In this document: one piece after another, positions 36,013 through 45,101 of the stretch
Position numbering within the stretch: position 1 is the first letter of the stretch
How the letters are laid out: every line of letters begins with the position of its first letter
Assembly: GCF_000332295.1 (NCBI RefSeq)
Contig: NZ_KB235930.1
Coordinates: forward strand, 3,127,895 to 3,191,894
Direction of reading: 5' to 3'
Length of the DNA stretch: 64,000 nt
Source of the DNA: Fortiea contorta PCC 7126
Lineage (GTDB): Bacteria > Cyanobacteriota > Cyanobacteriia > Cyanobacteriales > Nostocaceae
Translations under genes and position numbers: made by a program
Notes under the pieces: model-generated
Told to the model about the DNA's origin: nothing
Databases searched by the model: none
What the model saw: the letters and a program-made list of their open reading frames with translations, nothing else

Positions 36013-36228
36013 GGCTATTTAAAACTCTTTGTTGGTGATGTTAGCAATATTAGAGTAGTTTGGCCCCAGCAATTAGCAATGCTCAACAGCGGAAATCATC
36101 CCCACGCCGCTTTACAAGCCGAGTGGAATCGAGAAGGGGACAGGCGCCATTTCACATTTCATACTCGCAAAGAAATTGCAGAGAATCAACAAATTATCGG
36201 CATTGAGCAGCTCGAATCAATAAATTGA
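36013..36228 (+). pseudogene. 3' remnant of an unrecognised gene next to a MITE-like element
   Basis: A frame of 71 codons that reads like real protein (WPQQLAMLNSGNHPHAAL, then EWNREGDRRHFTFHTRKE, ending GIEQLESIN) begins directly after the MITE-like element and stops at 36228. It has no start codon near its beginning; the first internal ATG is at 36079. The frame is also open back through the element to 35914. It looks like the last part of a gene cut off by rearrangement. The family is not recognised. Confidence 0.4.
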
Positions 36229-36318
36229 ACCATACCAGCACTAACCTTATGGTAGTTTAAGGTTAAACTCATGTATTGCTATGGATAACTTTTACTGCCG
36301 TGATGGGAGAGACTAACC

Positions 36319-36957
36319 TTGGGAATAGAACTACGCAGTTTTGTGTTTCTCGACAGCTTGCAACCGCAACATGCAGCATATATAGGAACAGTAGCCCAAG
36401 GTTTCTTACCATTACCAGGAGATACATCCTTGTGGATTGAGATTTCCCCTGGGATTGAAATCAATCGGATTACAGATGTAGCTCTCAAATCAGCTTCTGT
36501 CCGTCCTGGAGTCCAGGTAGTGGAGCGGTTATACGGATTATTGGAAGTGCATTCCGGTTCTCAGGGTGAAACGCGAGCCGCTGGTCAGGCTATTTTAGCG
36601 TTTCTGGGAGTCAAAAAAGAAGAATGTCTCAAGCCACGGGTTGTCTCCAGTCAGATTATCCGCAACATCGACGCCTACCAAACCCAACTTATTAACCGTA
36701 CTCGCCGAGGACAGTTATTACTAGCAGGACAAACACTGTACGTACTAGAAGTAGAACCAGCTGCTTACGCGGCCCTAGCTGCGAATGAAGCCGAGAAAGC
36801 CGCTTTAATCAATATTTTGGAGGTACAAGCCGTAGGTAGTTTTGGACGACTTTACCTAGGTGGCGCAGAAAGGGATATTCTAGCAGGTGCAGCCGGAGCA
36901 AGGACAGCAATTGAAAGTGTCGCCGGGCGAGTTGCTCTCGGTGGACGCCAGGAATGA
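36319..36957 (+). CDS. ccmP: Carboxysome shell protein CcmP (tandem BMC domains)
   Basis: A 212-residue protein that I recognise as CcmP, a beta-carboxysome shell protein with two fused BMC domains forming trimeric pseudohexamers with a large gated pore. Typical stretches: [70 protein letters not shown], and [19 protein letters not shown] followed by [16 protein letters not shown]. The start is TTG at 36319. CcmP is commonly encoded apart from the main ccm operon, as here. It would help RuBP or 3PGA pass through the shell. Confidence 0.92.
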   Translation: MGIELRSFVFLDSLQPQHAAYIGTVAQGFLPLPGDTSLWIEISPGIEINRITDVALKSASVRPGVQVVERLYGLLEVHSGSQGETRAAGQAILAFLGVKKEECLKPRVVSSQIIRNIDAYQTQLINRTRRGQLLLAGQTLYVLEVEPAAYAALAANEAEKAALINILEVQAVGSFGRLYLGGAERDILAGAAGARTAIESVAGRVALGGRQE

Positions 36958-37181
36958 GGGTTAGCAGGGTACAGGGAATTTGACTAGTCGTGTGTTAACC
37001 TAAGTTCGGCAAATTAAAAAATAGGTGGATATTACTATTACTGTCAGCAATTTGATAGTCAATTGTGAAAAACTCTTGAACTATATACTTTGTCATATGT
37101 ACTCTTGATTGTGGAAGGTCACTTAAGTGTGACATCCATCTCAAATCAATTGTGGAAAAATTTCCATTCAGGATAACTGAA

Positions 37182-38465
37182 GTGACTAAAACGAATTCAG
37201 ATTTTCTTAACTCCTCTGATCCGGCGATCGCGGCGTTAATCAACAACGAACTCCAGCGTCAACGCGACCATTTGGAGTTAATCGCTAGTGAAAACTTTAC
37301 CTCTAGCGCCGTACTTGCGGCTCAAGGTTCAGTACTGACAAATAAATACGCTGAGGGATTACCCGGTAAACGCTACTATGGCGGCTGTGAATTTGTTGAT
37401 CAAGTTGAACAATTGGCGATTGACCGCGCTAAACAACTGTTTGGCGCTGCTCATGCTAACGTTCAACCTCATTCCGGCGCCCAAGCAAATTTTGCTGTGT
37501 TCTTGACGCTCCTAGAGCCAGGGGACAAAATCATGGGGATGGATTTGTCTCACGGGGGACACCTGACCCACGGTTCACCGGTGAATGTTTCGGGTAAATG
37601 GTTCCAAGTCCGTCACTACGGCGTCAGTCAGGAAACAGAACAATTAGACTATGACCAAATTCGAGAGCTGGCGCTAAGGGAGCGTCCAAAGCTCTTGATT
37701 TGCGGTTATTCAGCTTATCCTCGCGTGATTGACTTTGCTAAGTTTCGTAGCATTGCTGATGAAATTGGCGCCTACCTACTCGCAGATATTGCTCACATCG
37801 CTGGTTTGGTCGCCACTGGGCTACATCCCAACCCCATACCCCATTGTCATGTGGTGACAACGACTACCCATAAAACCCTACGTGGCCCCCGTGGTGGTTT
37901 AATCTTGACAGGCGATGGCGAATTGGGTAAAAAACTTGACAAGTCGGTTTTCCCCGGTACTCAGGGCGGGCCTTTAGAACATGTCATCGCTGGTAAAGCG
38001 GTAGCTTTTGGTGAAGCTCTCAAACCAGAGTTTCAGACGTATTCTGCCCAAGTGATTGACAACGCCCGCGCTTTGGCTACGCAATTGCAAAACCGGGGTT
38101 TAAAGTTAGTATCTAATGGCACTGACAATCATTTAATGTTAGTGGATTTACGGTCTATTGGTTTGACTGGTAAGCAGGCGGATCAGTTGATGAGTGGCGT
38201 TAATATCACCGCCAACAAAAATACTGTTCCTTTTGACCCGCAATCACCCTTCATTACCAGTGGTCTGAGATTAGGTTCACCAGCCATGACGACTAGAGGG
38301 CTAGGAGTAGAAGAATTTACCGAGATTGGGAATATTATTAGCGATCGCTTATTATCCCCCGATTCTCAGGAAGTCACAGCCGATTGTCGGCGACGGGTAG
38401 CAGCCTTGTGCTCACGCTTCCCGCTCTACTCTCACCTGGAAATTCCTTTACCTGCTTTAGTGTAG
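37182..38465 (+). CDS. glyA: Serine hydroxymethyltransferase
   Basis: A 427-residue PLP enzyme that interconverts serine and glycine with tetrahydrofolate, serving one-carbon metabolism and photorespiration. Motifs: [32 protein letters not shown] (about 55-75), [14 protein letters not shown] (about 200) and [17 protein letters not shown] (about 225-241) with the PLP lysine. I chose GTG at 37182 because it gives the usual cyanobacterial N-terminus ([13 protein letters not shown]) and has AGGA upstream; a GTG at 37152 would add ten residues. Confidence 0.95.
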   Translation: MTKTNSDFLNSSDPAIAALINNELQRQRDHLELIASENFTSSAVLAAQGSVLTNKYAEGLPGKRYYGGCEFVDQVEQLAIDRAKQLFGAAHANVQPHSGAQANFAVFLTLLEPGDKIMGMDLSHGGHLTHGSPVNVSGKWFQVRHYGVSQETEQLDYDQIRELALRERPKLLICGYSAYPRVIDFAKFRSIADEIGAYLLADIAHIAGLVATGLHPNPIPHCHVVTTTTHKTLRGPRGGLILTGDGELGKKLDKSVFPGTQGGPLEHVIAGKAVAFGEALKPEFQTYSAQVIDNARALATQLQNRGLKLVSNGTDNHLMLVDLRSIGLTGKQADQLMSGVNITANKNTVPFDPQSPFITSGLRLGSPAMTTRGLGVEEFTEIGNIISDRLLSPDSQEVTADCRRRVAALCSRFPLYSHLEIPLPALV

Positions 38466-38512
38466 GGGTTAGGGGTTAGGGCTTAGGGAAAATAACTATT
38501 GCCCCTAACCCC
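38463..38512. repeat. TAGGGGT heptamer repeat with hairpin
   Basis: Tandem TAGGGGT-type heptamers directly after glyA can pair with CCCCTAACCCC about 20 bp further on. It may end glyA transcription but lacks a strong T-run. Confidence 0.55.
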
Positions 38513-38631
38513 ATACTCAAATCTAAAAATGTAAAATTTTTATACTGATACTGAGATGAAATCCAGTATATTTATTTAGAAAAGTTTATCTGTCGATTTT
38601 TGTCTTATAAATTACTTACCAAATTTTACAG

Positions 38632-39678
38632 ATGCCTCCTCAGATTTATCATCTGATTTCCTTCCTCGTCGCCGCCGTAGTCGTTCTCTGGACTACGCCT
38701 GATGTCAAAAACATTGGTATCAAAAGTGGACGAGTAGATCAACCCGGTGGTCGCAAAGTTCATCAACGCCCGATGGTACGGCTGGGAGGAGTTTCTATCT
38801 TCGCAGGTACTATCACCTCGCTGTTAATTGTCTGGTGGTTGGGCGGATTTAGCGGTCTTCCACCAGAAAAAGAATGGCAAGTTTGGGGGGTCACTTTAGG
38901 TGGTCTAGGTTTTTTCTTAATTGGTTTAGCAGACGATTTGCTGAATCTTTCTCCTTTTACGCGCTTACTGATGCAAGTGATTGTGGCATCTGCTGCTTGG
39001 AAAGCAGGTGTGAGTATAGATTTTGTGACTGTACCGACAGTAGGTATAGTAGACCTCCACTGGCTGAGTTTACCCATCACGGTGATTTGGCTGGTGGGGA
39101 TGGTGAATGCGATTAACTGGATTGACGGTTTAGACGGTTTAGCAGCCGGCGTTTCCGGAATTGCGGCGGTGGTGATGCTCGTTGTGGCGTTATTTATGCA
39201 GCAACCAGCCGCAGCCTTAATTGCTGCCGCGATCGCTGGTGCAGCTTTGGGATTTTTGCGCTATAATTTTAACCCCGCCCAAATCTTTATGGGAGACGGT
39301 GGGGCTTATTTTATGGGATTTACTCTCGCAGCTGTGGGTGTAATCGGTCTGGTGAAAATTCCTGCTTTCACCGCAGTCCTGTTACCTTACCTCATCCTCG
39401 CAGTCCCCATTGTCGATATGTCGGCGGTGATTTTAGCCAGGCTCCGTCACGGAAAATCTCCCTTTAGCGCTGATAAGCGCCACCTGCATCATCGCCTGTT
39501 AAGTGCTGGTTTGTCCCATCGTTGGACTGTTTTATTTATTTATTGTCTGACTTTGTGGGTTGGCAGTTTAGCATTAGCTGTAGCCGGTGTACCTAGTGGC
39601 ATTACTTATGTCTGTATCGCCACCTCCCTACTGAGTTTCGCTATTTGGCGAGCTTGGAGACTTTCTCGACAATCTTAA
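38632..39678 (+). CDS. WecA/MraY-like undecaprenyl-phosphate sugar-1-phosphate transferase
   Basis: A 348-residue polytopic membrane enzyme (about ten helices) of the MraY/WecA/TagO family, moving a sugar phosphate from a UDP-sugar to a polyprenyl phosphate. Motifs: HQRPMVRLGGVSIF (about 44), LADDLLNLSP (about 100), NAINWIDGLDGLAAG (about 160) with catalytic aspartates, FMGDGGAYFMGF (about 220) and DKRHLHHRLL (about 280), the last a WecA-type HIHH-like motif. The Asp-rich and His motifs fit UDP-GlcNAc or a related substrate, priming O-antigen or exopolysaccharide synthesis. Confidence 0.88.
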   Translation: MPPQIYHLISFLVAAVVVLWTTPDVKNIGIKSGRVDQPGGRKVHQRPMVRLGGVSIFAGTITSLLIVWWLGGFSGLPPEKEWQVWGVTLGGLGFFLIGLADDLLNLSPFTRLLMQVIVASAAWKAGVSIDFVTVPTVGIVDLHWLSLPITVIWLVGMVNAINWIDGLDGLAAGVSGIAAVVMLVVALFMQQPAAALIAAAIAGAALGFLRYNFNPAQIFMGDGGAYFMGFTLAAVGVIGLVKIPAFTAVLLPYLILAVPIVDMSAVILARLRHGKSPFSADKRHLHHRLLSAGLSHRWTVLFIYCLTLWVGSLALAVAGVPSGITYVCIATSLLSFAIWRAWRLSRQS

Positions 39679-39783
39679 AGGACTTTGGTTATGGGTAATG
39701 GGTAATGGGAAGATGAAGAATTAAGGTGCTACGCAATTTCATAGCTTTGATTACCAATTATCGATTACCTTTTTTCCAATCTC

Positions 39784-41034
39784 ATGAGTGCAGAAATTAT
39801 TTGTGTTGGTACAGAAATGCTATTAGGAGATATTCTTAACAGCAATGCTCAATTTTTAGCGCAACAGTTAGCCCAGTTAGGCATTCCCCATTATTATCAA
39901 ACGGTAGTGGGTGATAACCCAGAACGAATTAAAAAAGTTATAGAAATTGCTATTTCCAGAGCACAAATTCTCATTTTTACCGGTGGTCTGGGGCCGACAC
40001 CAGATGACCTGACTTGCGAAACCATCGCTGATTTTTTTGGCTCTCCCCTAGTGGAACGCCCAGAAGTGATTGAGGATATGACTCGCAAATTTGCTCAACG
40101 TAGTCGAGTCATGACCCCCACCAACCTTAAGCAAGCTTTGCTTCCCCAAGGTGCAGACATTTTACCTAACCCTACAGGTACAGCCCCCGGTATTATTTGG
40201 CAACCCCGCCCAGAAGTGACAATTTTGACCTTTCCCGGTGTCCCATCAGAAATGTACCGGATGTGGGAAGAAACAGCAGTCCCCTATCTCAAAAGTCAAG
40301 GTTGGGGGAAGGAAATTATTTACAGTCGGAGTTTGCGGTTTTGGGGTATTGGTGAATCGGCTTTGGCGGAGAAAGTAGCACCTTTGTTTGATTTGTCTAA
40401 CCCTACAGTCGCTCCTTACGCAGGGAAAGGGGAAGTCAGATTGCGAGTTTCGGCGAAAGCTACTTCTGAAACCGCCGCCCAAGCTTTGATTTCACCTGTG
40501 GAGCAACAAATTAAAGAAATTGCAGGCTTAGATTTTTACGGTGTTGATCATGATACTTTGTCTTCTGTAATCGGTCGGCTTTTACGGTCATCAGGAGAAA
40601 CACTCTCGGTAGCGGAATCTTGTACTGGTGGTAGACTAGGACAAATTTTGACCGAAGTTTCCGGGAGTTCCGATTACTTTTGGGGTGGAGTGATTTCTTA
40701 TGACAACTCTGTGAAAGTTCGGTTGCTGGGAGTTAACCCACAAGATTTAGATAAGTTTGGGGCGGTAAGTGCTACCGTTGCTCAACAGATGGCTGTGGGG
40801 GTTAAATCTCGCCTTTCCACCACTTGGGGATTGAGTATTACTGGGATTGCTGGCCCGACTGGGGGGACAGATACTAAGCCTGTAGGTCTAGTTTATGTCG
40901 GTATAGCAGGGCCTAATGATGAAGTCGCTAGTTTTGAACATAAATTTGGCGCGACACGCAATCGAGATTTTATTCGCTATGTCAGTGCAAATACGGCGTT
41001 GGATACACTGCGACGCCGATTGTTGGCGAGGTAA
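39784..41034 (+). CDS. cinA: CinA-family nicotinamide-nucleotide amidohydrolase/competence protein
   Basis: A 416-residue two-domain protein. The N-terminal MoCF-like domain (IICVGTEMLLGDILNSNAQFLA, then FTGGLGPTPDDLT, about 62-74) corresponds to the COG1058 pyrophosphatase. The C-terminal CinA domain (SVAESCTGGRLGQILTEVSGSS at about 275-296, and TGIAGPTGGTDTKPVGLVYVG at about 355-375) deamidates nicotinamide mononucleotide. Both parts are intact. It serves NAD recycling and is linked to competence in some bacteria. Confidence 0.94.
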   Translation: MSAEIICVGTEMLLGDILNSNAQFLAQQLAQLGIPHYYQTVVGDNPERIKKVIEIAISRAQILIFTGGLGPTPDDLTCETIADFFGSPLVERPEVIEDMTRKFAQRSRVMTPTNLKQALLPQGADILPNPTGTAPGIIWQPRPEVTILTFPGVPSEMYRMWEETAVPYLKSQGWGKEIIYSRSLRFWGIGESALAEKVAPLFDLSNPTVAPYAGKGEVRLRVSAKATSETAAQALISPVEQQIKEIAGLDFYGVDHDTLSSVIGRLLRSSGETLSVAESCTGGRLGQILTEVSGSSDYFWGGVISYDNSVKVRLLGVNPQDLDKFGAVSATVAQQMAVGVKSRLSTTWGLSITGIAGPTGGTDTKPVGLVYVGIAGPNDEVASFEHKFGATRNRDFIRYVSANTALDTLRRRLLAR

Positions 41035-41113
41035 GACGACATTTAATTTGGGTAGTTGAACGGTGTTGTGAAGCGATCGCTTTTTGTCACAAATGTCTCC
41101 AGTAGGGGCGAAC

Positions 41114-41153
41114 GGCTGTTCGCCCTGATTCAAGGCTGTTCGCCCTGATTCAA
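41114..41153. repeat. 20-bp tandem duplication
   Basis: GGCTGTTCGCCCTGATTCAA occurs twice without a gap, in the intergenic region after cinA. It is preceded by GGGGCGAACGGCTGTTCGCCC, which is itself palindromic. Confidence 0.9.
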
Positions 41154-41176
41154 ATTGGTAGTCCTACCTTTGATAT

Positions 41177-41416
41177 TCAGTCCAAGGTCACTTGTTTGAC
41201 CGTAATACTCATCATTTCTCTATCCTCGCTATTTGGTGCAACTTGGGGTTTACTCCAAGCTGCTACTTCCGCAAAGCCGAGGCGATATAGCCAACGAATA
41301 ATGCTGTTGATACCTTGACGGGAGCCAATTAGGAGAATTTTGACAGATTCGCGGTTGGGTACAGATGAAGGAGGACTGTTAGAGTCTGACGTACGAGAAA
41401 TAAATTCTTCAGCCAT
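41177..41416 (-). CDS. Small conserved-looking protein of unknown function
   Basis: A 79-residue soluble protein. The N-terminal 25 residues are Ser/Pro-rich and probably disordered. The core (VKILLIGSRQGINSIIRWLYRLGFAEVAAWSKP, about 25-57) has an alternating beta-alpha-beta pattern, and the end (EDREMMSITVKQV) forms another strand. It looks like a small conserved cyanobacterial protein. It is divergent from the HTH-nuclease gene, sharing a 130-bp promoter region with two dyads, so it could be under the same control. Confidence 0.6.
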   Translation of the reverse strand: MAEEFISRTSDSNSPPSSVPNRESVKILLIGSRQGINSIIRWLYRLGFAEVAAWSKPQVAPNSEDREMMSITVKQVTLD

Positions 41417-41448
41417 CGGGGTTTGCTTACCTCATTATTTAAGATTTG

Positions 41449-41511
41449 TTTTTATGTCTTAAAAAAAGAAGACATAAAAATCATACATCATGTCTGCCTA
41501 CATAAAGACAT
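41449..41511. promoter_or_regulatory. Two ATGTCT/AGACAT dyads in a divergent promoter region
   Basis: Dyad 1: TTTTTATGTCTT (41449-41460) and its perfect inverse (41469-41480), 8-nt loop. Dyad 2: ATGTCT (41490-41495) and AAGACAT (41505-41511). Both share the half-site ATGTCT and precede the HTH-nuclease start at 41547. A binding site for that HTH protein is the simplest reading. Confidence 0.55.
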
Positions 41512-41546
41512 TTACTCAAACATCACTCTCTGACAAAATTTGAGGC

Positions 41547-42431
41547 ATGGGAAAGGCAGGCGAAGCACTCAAACAGGTTTTAGCAACCTACAATATCAGC
41601 CAGAACAAACTGGCAGTTACAATGGGTATCCGACGATGGGATGTTGGGCGTTGGGTACATGGGCTAAATGACCCCACTGGTGAGACAATAGTTGAGATTA
41701 CTAAAGCGCTGAAGGGACTTAACCCAGATGCATCTGTCGAATTTGTCAAGCTTTATCTGGGAGATATAGTTCAGGGTAAGAAGACAGAATGGTTGATTAA
41801 TGCAGCTATGAACAAAGTTTCCATTCTCCAACCAAATCAGTCGTACACTTTTAGAAGCTATTTCGAGATGGCGTTTGAGCCGGAGGATATACTAGCTGAA
41901 TTTGGCTATTCTTTAAAACGTTTATCTCTCAATCTGCAAAAATCAGATGCTGAACTAGACAGACTGACGAATCTCAAATCCAGAATTGAGGAGAGTTTGC
42001 CATATATCAGTTTAACTAGCGAAGCAGCCCGCAGAGAGTTACTAATTGCTCCTATTTTATTAGATATTGTTCACTACACCCGCGCCCAATTAAGAATTGA
42101 ATATCCTTTAAATGTTACAGAAAAATTAAAAGGTTCCCTCGATTATTATCTCCACACAGACCGTAAACTCTTAGTTATAGAAGCTAAAAATGCTGATTTA
42201 GCAAGAGGCTTTACCCAACTTGCTGTAGAACTAATTGCTATTGATGCCTGGACTGATTCTCAAGAGCCAATTTTACAGGGGGCTGTCTCCACAGGCGATA
42301 TTTGGCAATTTGGGATACTGAATCGAGAAGATAAACAAATAACTCAAGACCTGAATTTATACCGTGTCCCTGCTGATATAGAAGACTTGGTGCGGATTTT
42401 GGTGGCGATTCTGAGTGGTACAGGAAGATAG
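41547..42431 (+). CDS. HTH (Xre-type) / PD-(D/E)XK nuclease-like fusion protein
   Basis: A 294-residue protein. The N-terminus (about 5-75) is an Xre/Cro-type helix-turn-helix: ALKQVLATYNISQNKLAVTMGIRRWDVGRWVHGLNDPTGETIVEITKAL. A coiled segment (about 125-150, LSLNLQKSDAELDRLTNLKSRIEES) links it to a nuclease-like domain with GSLDYYL (Asp about 199), LLVIEAKN (Glu about 212, Lys about 214) and a following Gln in RGFTQLAVEL. This D-x12-ExK...Q pattern is that of HsdR-N/type I restriction-like folds. The combination suggests a self-regulated DNA-targeting protein; activity is not shown. Confidence 0.72.
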   Translation: MGKAGEALKQVLATYNISQNKLAVTMGIRRWDVGRWVHGLNDPTGETIVEITKALKGLNPDASVEFVKLYLGDIVQGKKTEWLINAAMNKVSILQPNQSYTFRSYFEMAFEPEDILAEFGYSLKRLSLNLQKSDAELDRLTNLKSRIEESLPYISLTSEAARRELLIAPILLDIVHYTRAQLRIEYPLNVTEKLKGSLDYYLHTDRKLLVIEAKNADLARGFTQLAVELIAIDAWTDSQEPILQGAVSTGDIWQFGILNREDKQITQDLNLYRVPADIEDLVRILVAILSGTGR

Positions 42432-42475
42432 CGATCGCACTTTGCATAAAGAAGGCGATCGCTTGTGTGCTGGGA

Positions 42476-43975
42476 TCATTTAATTGCAGCTAAATCACGG
42501 TTTAACTTCCTTTTAATTGTATCTATTACCTGAGCTTCCTCTGGTGTAATTATCCCATCTAAATGAGCAATTTTATGACATTGCACTAGTAGGGGTACAG
42601 CAAAATCACTATTAACTTGAGCAAGTAACTTTTCTAAAGATGGTGGCGATTTTATTTGAGATGCGATCGCGTCAATTGATGAAGGACTAAGATTAGCAGC
42701 TTGTAATTCTGGCAAAATTTCTGACCAGGATTTATCTGGATTACCAGCTAAGACAATATGCACCAAAATCTGATCCATAATCTTTTCTTGAGAAATAGCA
42801 GCTTCCAGATATTTTTCACTTTTTAATTGAGCATCTATTAATGTTGCTTCTAAAGTTAAAGGATTTTGCTTTGCTTCATAAAACTGACAAGCGGCGTAAC
42901 CTAGTGCATAAATCATCACAGCATTAGAACTAGCACCAATTACCGCTCCCACTATTGGCGCATTTCGTAATAAACCCAAACCTGCTTGAATTGCTGTTTT
43001 TCCACCTACGCCTAACCCAAAAATTGCTATAATTTCGGCTTTACGCTCTGAATGTTTTAAATCTAGTCCATAAGCCGCTGCAATTTGATAAACTAACTCC
43101 ACTGATAATACAGATGTAGCAGCCCAATCGACAGCAAACATTGCTGCTGCTTGTCCTGGTACAAGACTACTTGCAAGACCAGTTCCGCCTGCAAAAACAG
43201 CTTTCTCTAACATGAGATGATGGGCAATTTCACCCGGGTTAGCATTAGGATACTCTTGCTCTAACTTTTTTACAGCAGCCTCAGCTTTAACTACATCTAC
43301 TTGTTGAATTAAGGGATTCAACCAGTCTTGATTTAATGATTTAATTGCTGATTGTAAAATAGGATTCTTACCAACTATTGTTAGTGCTTGTCCTGCGATT
43401 TGTGTGGCTTGGAAAGCTGCACTACTAATAGCCTCGCCAGCACCGAAAGCAGCATCAGTAACACCTTGTCCCGCTTGAACCGCAGTACCACTTACTACTT
43501 CCAATGCACCACCTATAGCCCCACCAAAGTCAACAGCCGCCCCGCCCACTACTCCGAAAAATGAACCAAAAAATGATGGCTGTTCTACAGATAATTGGCT
43601 ATCTACTGTTGTCTGGGTAATAACAGTTGCGGATTCAGTTTCACTATCTACATGAGGTAGTGAAGCAGATAAATTTGACAGTACCTCTATTGCTAATTCT
43701 TGTTGCCAATCTGGGCAATCTTCACCTGTTTCTCGTCCATATATTTTGACTTTTTTGACAGATTGAAGGTTTAAACTAATCAATCCATCATGAATTAGCG
43801 AGACTAAAGATTGTTGTTCTGGAACTGAGGTTGATTCCAGCATTACCTGTAAGCAATCTTGTTTTAGAGTAGTTTTGGCGGTAATACTAGGCAAGTTTAA
43901 CCATTCGCTTACCAAAGTATTAATCGCAGTTGTATCACCCTGTTTGGCAAGTTCCAAAGTATTTGGCTGTGTCAT
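42476..43975 (-). CDS. EcsC-like / TerB-like domain protein
   Basis: A 499-residue protein from the ATG at 43975, chosen because MTQPNTLELAKQGDTTAINTLV is a common start in cyanobacterial proteins; an upstream start would overlap the ParE-like gene. Residues 1-110 are a small alpha/beta domain (ITAKTTLKQDCLQVMLES...). A Gly/Ala-rich stretch spans about 140-200. An EcsC-like helical region follows (about 260-380: ALVPGQ-type turn, VDWAATSVLSVELVYQIAAAYG, FGLGVGGKTAIQAGL). The C-terminus (about 460-499) resembles TerB: LLVQCHKIAHLDGIITPEEAQVI. Possible membrane-stress or defence role; function unknown. Confidence 0.62.
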   Translation of the reverse strand: MTQPNTLELAKQGDTTAINTLVSEWLNLPSITAKTTLKQDCLQVMLESTSVPEQQSLVSLIHDGLISLNLQSVKKVKIYGRETGEDCPDWQQELAIEVLSNLSASLPHVDSETESATVITQTTVDSQLSVEQPSFFGSFFGVVGGAAVDFGGAIGGALEVVSGTAVQAGQGVTDAAFGAGEAISSAAFQATQIAGQALTIVGKNPILQSAIKSLNQDWLNPLIQQVDVVKAEAAVKKLEQEYPNANPGEIAHHLMLEKAVFAGGTGLASSLVPGQAAAMFAVDWAATSVLSVELVYQIAAAYGLDLKHSERKAEIIAIFGLGVGGKTAIQAGLGLLRNAPIVGAVIGASSNAVMIYALGYAACQFYEAKQNPLTLEATLIDAQLKSEKYLEAAISQEKIMDQILVHIVLAGNPDKSWSEILPELQAANLSPSSIDAIASQIKSPPSLEKLLAQVNSDFAVPLLVQCHKIAHLDGIITPEEAQVIDTIKRKLNRDLAAIK

Positions 43976-44039
43976 TGTTAGTAACGGTGAGAAAGTTATA
44001 CCTTGTTTTAGTATTCCCACCTGTAAAAAATTTATAACG

Positions 44040-44372
44040 CTATGATTCGTCCTCATCAACTTCATCACTCGTCAAAATTGCTTGCGAACTATGACGCACA
44101 TAAAGCACATAAACAGTATCATCACGAATTGTGAACAGAATACGGTAAAGGTTTTTTGACTTACCATAAATAAGTTGACGCACCTCTTCAGAAAAAACTT
44201 CATATTCCAAAGCCAAAGCGCACCGACGGGGTTTTTCTTGAAGAGATGCTATGGCATTCATCAATCCTCTAAACCACTGATCTGCATAGGTTGGGTTATA
44301 CTCTCTTAGCCACAGATATGCCGCTTCAATTTGAGCATCAGCAGCTTTAGTTGTTCTAACTTGAAATGCCAT
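44040..44372 (-). CDS. RelE/ParE-family toxin
   Basis: A 110-residue toxin-like protein from the ATG at 44372 (an upstream start would add 11 residues). The ParE/RelE fold is visible: FQVRTTKAADAQIEAAYLWL, WFRGLMNAIASLQEKPRRCAL, VRQLIYGKSKNLYRILFTIRDDTVYVLYVRHSS. The final VLYVRH strand is typical. It overlaps the preceding antitoxin gene by 17 bp, the usual arrangement for translational coupling. ParE members poison gyrase and RelE members cleave mRNA; the subgroup is not resolved. Confidence 0.88.
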   Translation of the reverse strand: MAFQVRTTKAADAQIEAAYLWLREYNPTYADQWFRGLMNAIASLQEKPRRCALALEYEVFSEEVRQLIYGKSKNLYRILFTIRDDTVYVLYVRHSSQAILTSDEVDEDES

Positions 44373-44634
44373 ATTTTTGCTGCATTTCCTGCTCAAATTC
44401 TGCAACAGGTCTTGTTCTAAGAGCTTCTAAATCTTCTAGTCCTTTTCTGACTCCAGCTATCGTTTCTAGTTGTTCTAAAAGCTCTAAAAGTTTCTGGTAT
44501 GACTCAGCATCTTGAACAACAAGTTCTGCTTTGCCATTCACGGTTAAAACCACAGGTTGTCCTGTCTCCTTCAATTGCTGAATAAATTCAGAAGTATTGC
44601 GCTTAAAGCTGGAGAGGGAGTGAATATCTCGCAT
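44356..44634 (-). CDS. Phd/YefM-family antitoxin
   Basis: A 92-residue antitoxin from the ATG at 44634 (an ATG at 44646 would add four residues). It has the Phd/YefM DNA-binding N-terminus, RDIHSLSSFKRNTSEFIQQLKETGQPVVLTVNGKAELVVQDAESYQKLLE, and an acidic helical C-terminus (LEDLEALRTRPVAEFEQEM) that would wrap the toxin. First gene of the pair, as usual. It would repress the operon together with the toxin. Confidence 0.9.
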   Translation of the reverse strand: MRDIHSLSSFKRNTSEFIQQLKETGQPVVLTVNGKAELVVQDAESYQKLLELLEQLETIAGVRKGLEDLEALRTRPVAEFEQEMQQKYGISS

Positions 44635-44849
44635 GATGTTGAGCATGGCTTGATTGATGCATTAAATTTGCACTAAATTTAATGCTAGCATTTGTCTATC
44701 CAATTTAATAGGTAATATTTGATACTGCAAACCCCTTGCTATCAGCTAACCTACCCCTACTCATCAGCACAAATCATCAGGCGATCGCTATTCAGGTCGG
44801 ACTAGTATGAGCAATAATTAGAAAATGATCAGGAACCGAGAGGTGAAAC

Positions 44850-45101
44850 ATGCACATTCTATCCCTTCAGTATCCCGATGACTTACTCATTACCTCCGGC
44901 AAATCACCCGAAGCGTTAGAAACTGAATTGACATTTTTACTTGCAGTCAAACTATTTGAACTGCGCCGACTATCTCTTGGTAAAGCTGCCTCTTTTTGCA
45001 ACATGAACAAACCACAATTCATGTACGAATTAGGGCGTTTGCAGATTCCGGTGATCAATCTAGATGATGACCAAATCACCGACGAATTACGCGATGATTA
45101 A
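44850..45101 (+). CDS. UPF0175-family antitoxin-like protein
   Basis: An 83-residue protein with the UPF0175 pattern: the N-terminal strand region, then LAVKLFELRRLSLGKAASFCNMNKPQFMYELGRLQIPV, a ribbon-helix/HTH-like module ending in a short acidic tail. Members sit ahead of PIN-like DUF3368 genes and are taken as antitoxins. It overlaps the next gene by 8 bp, supporting a coupled toxin-antitoxin pair. Confidence 0.87.
   Translation: MHILSLQYPDDLLITSGKSPEALETELTFLLAVKLFELRRLSLGKAASFCNMNKPQFMYELGRLQIPVINLDDDQITDELRDD

Noticed and set aside
39784-41034. Link between cinA and comEC as a competence operon
   Set aside because: They are about 8 kb apart on opposite strands and cinA has an NAD-recycling role, so no operon is supported.
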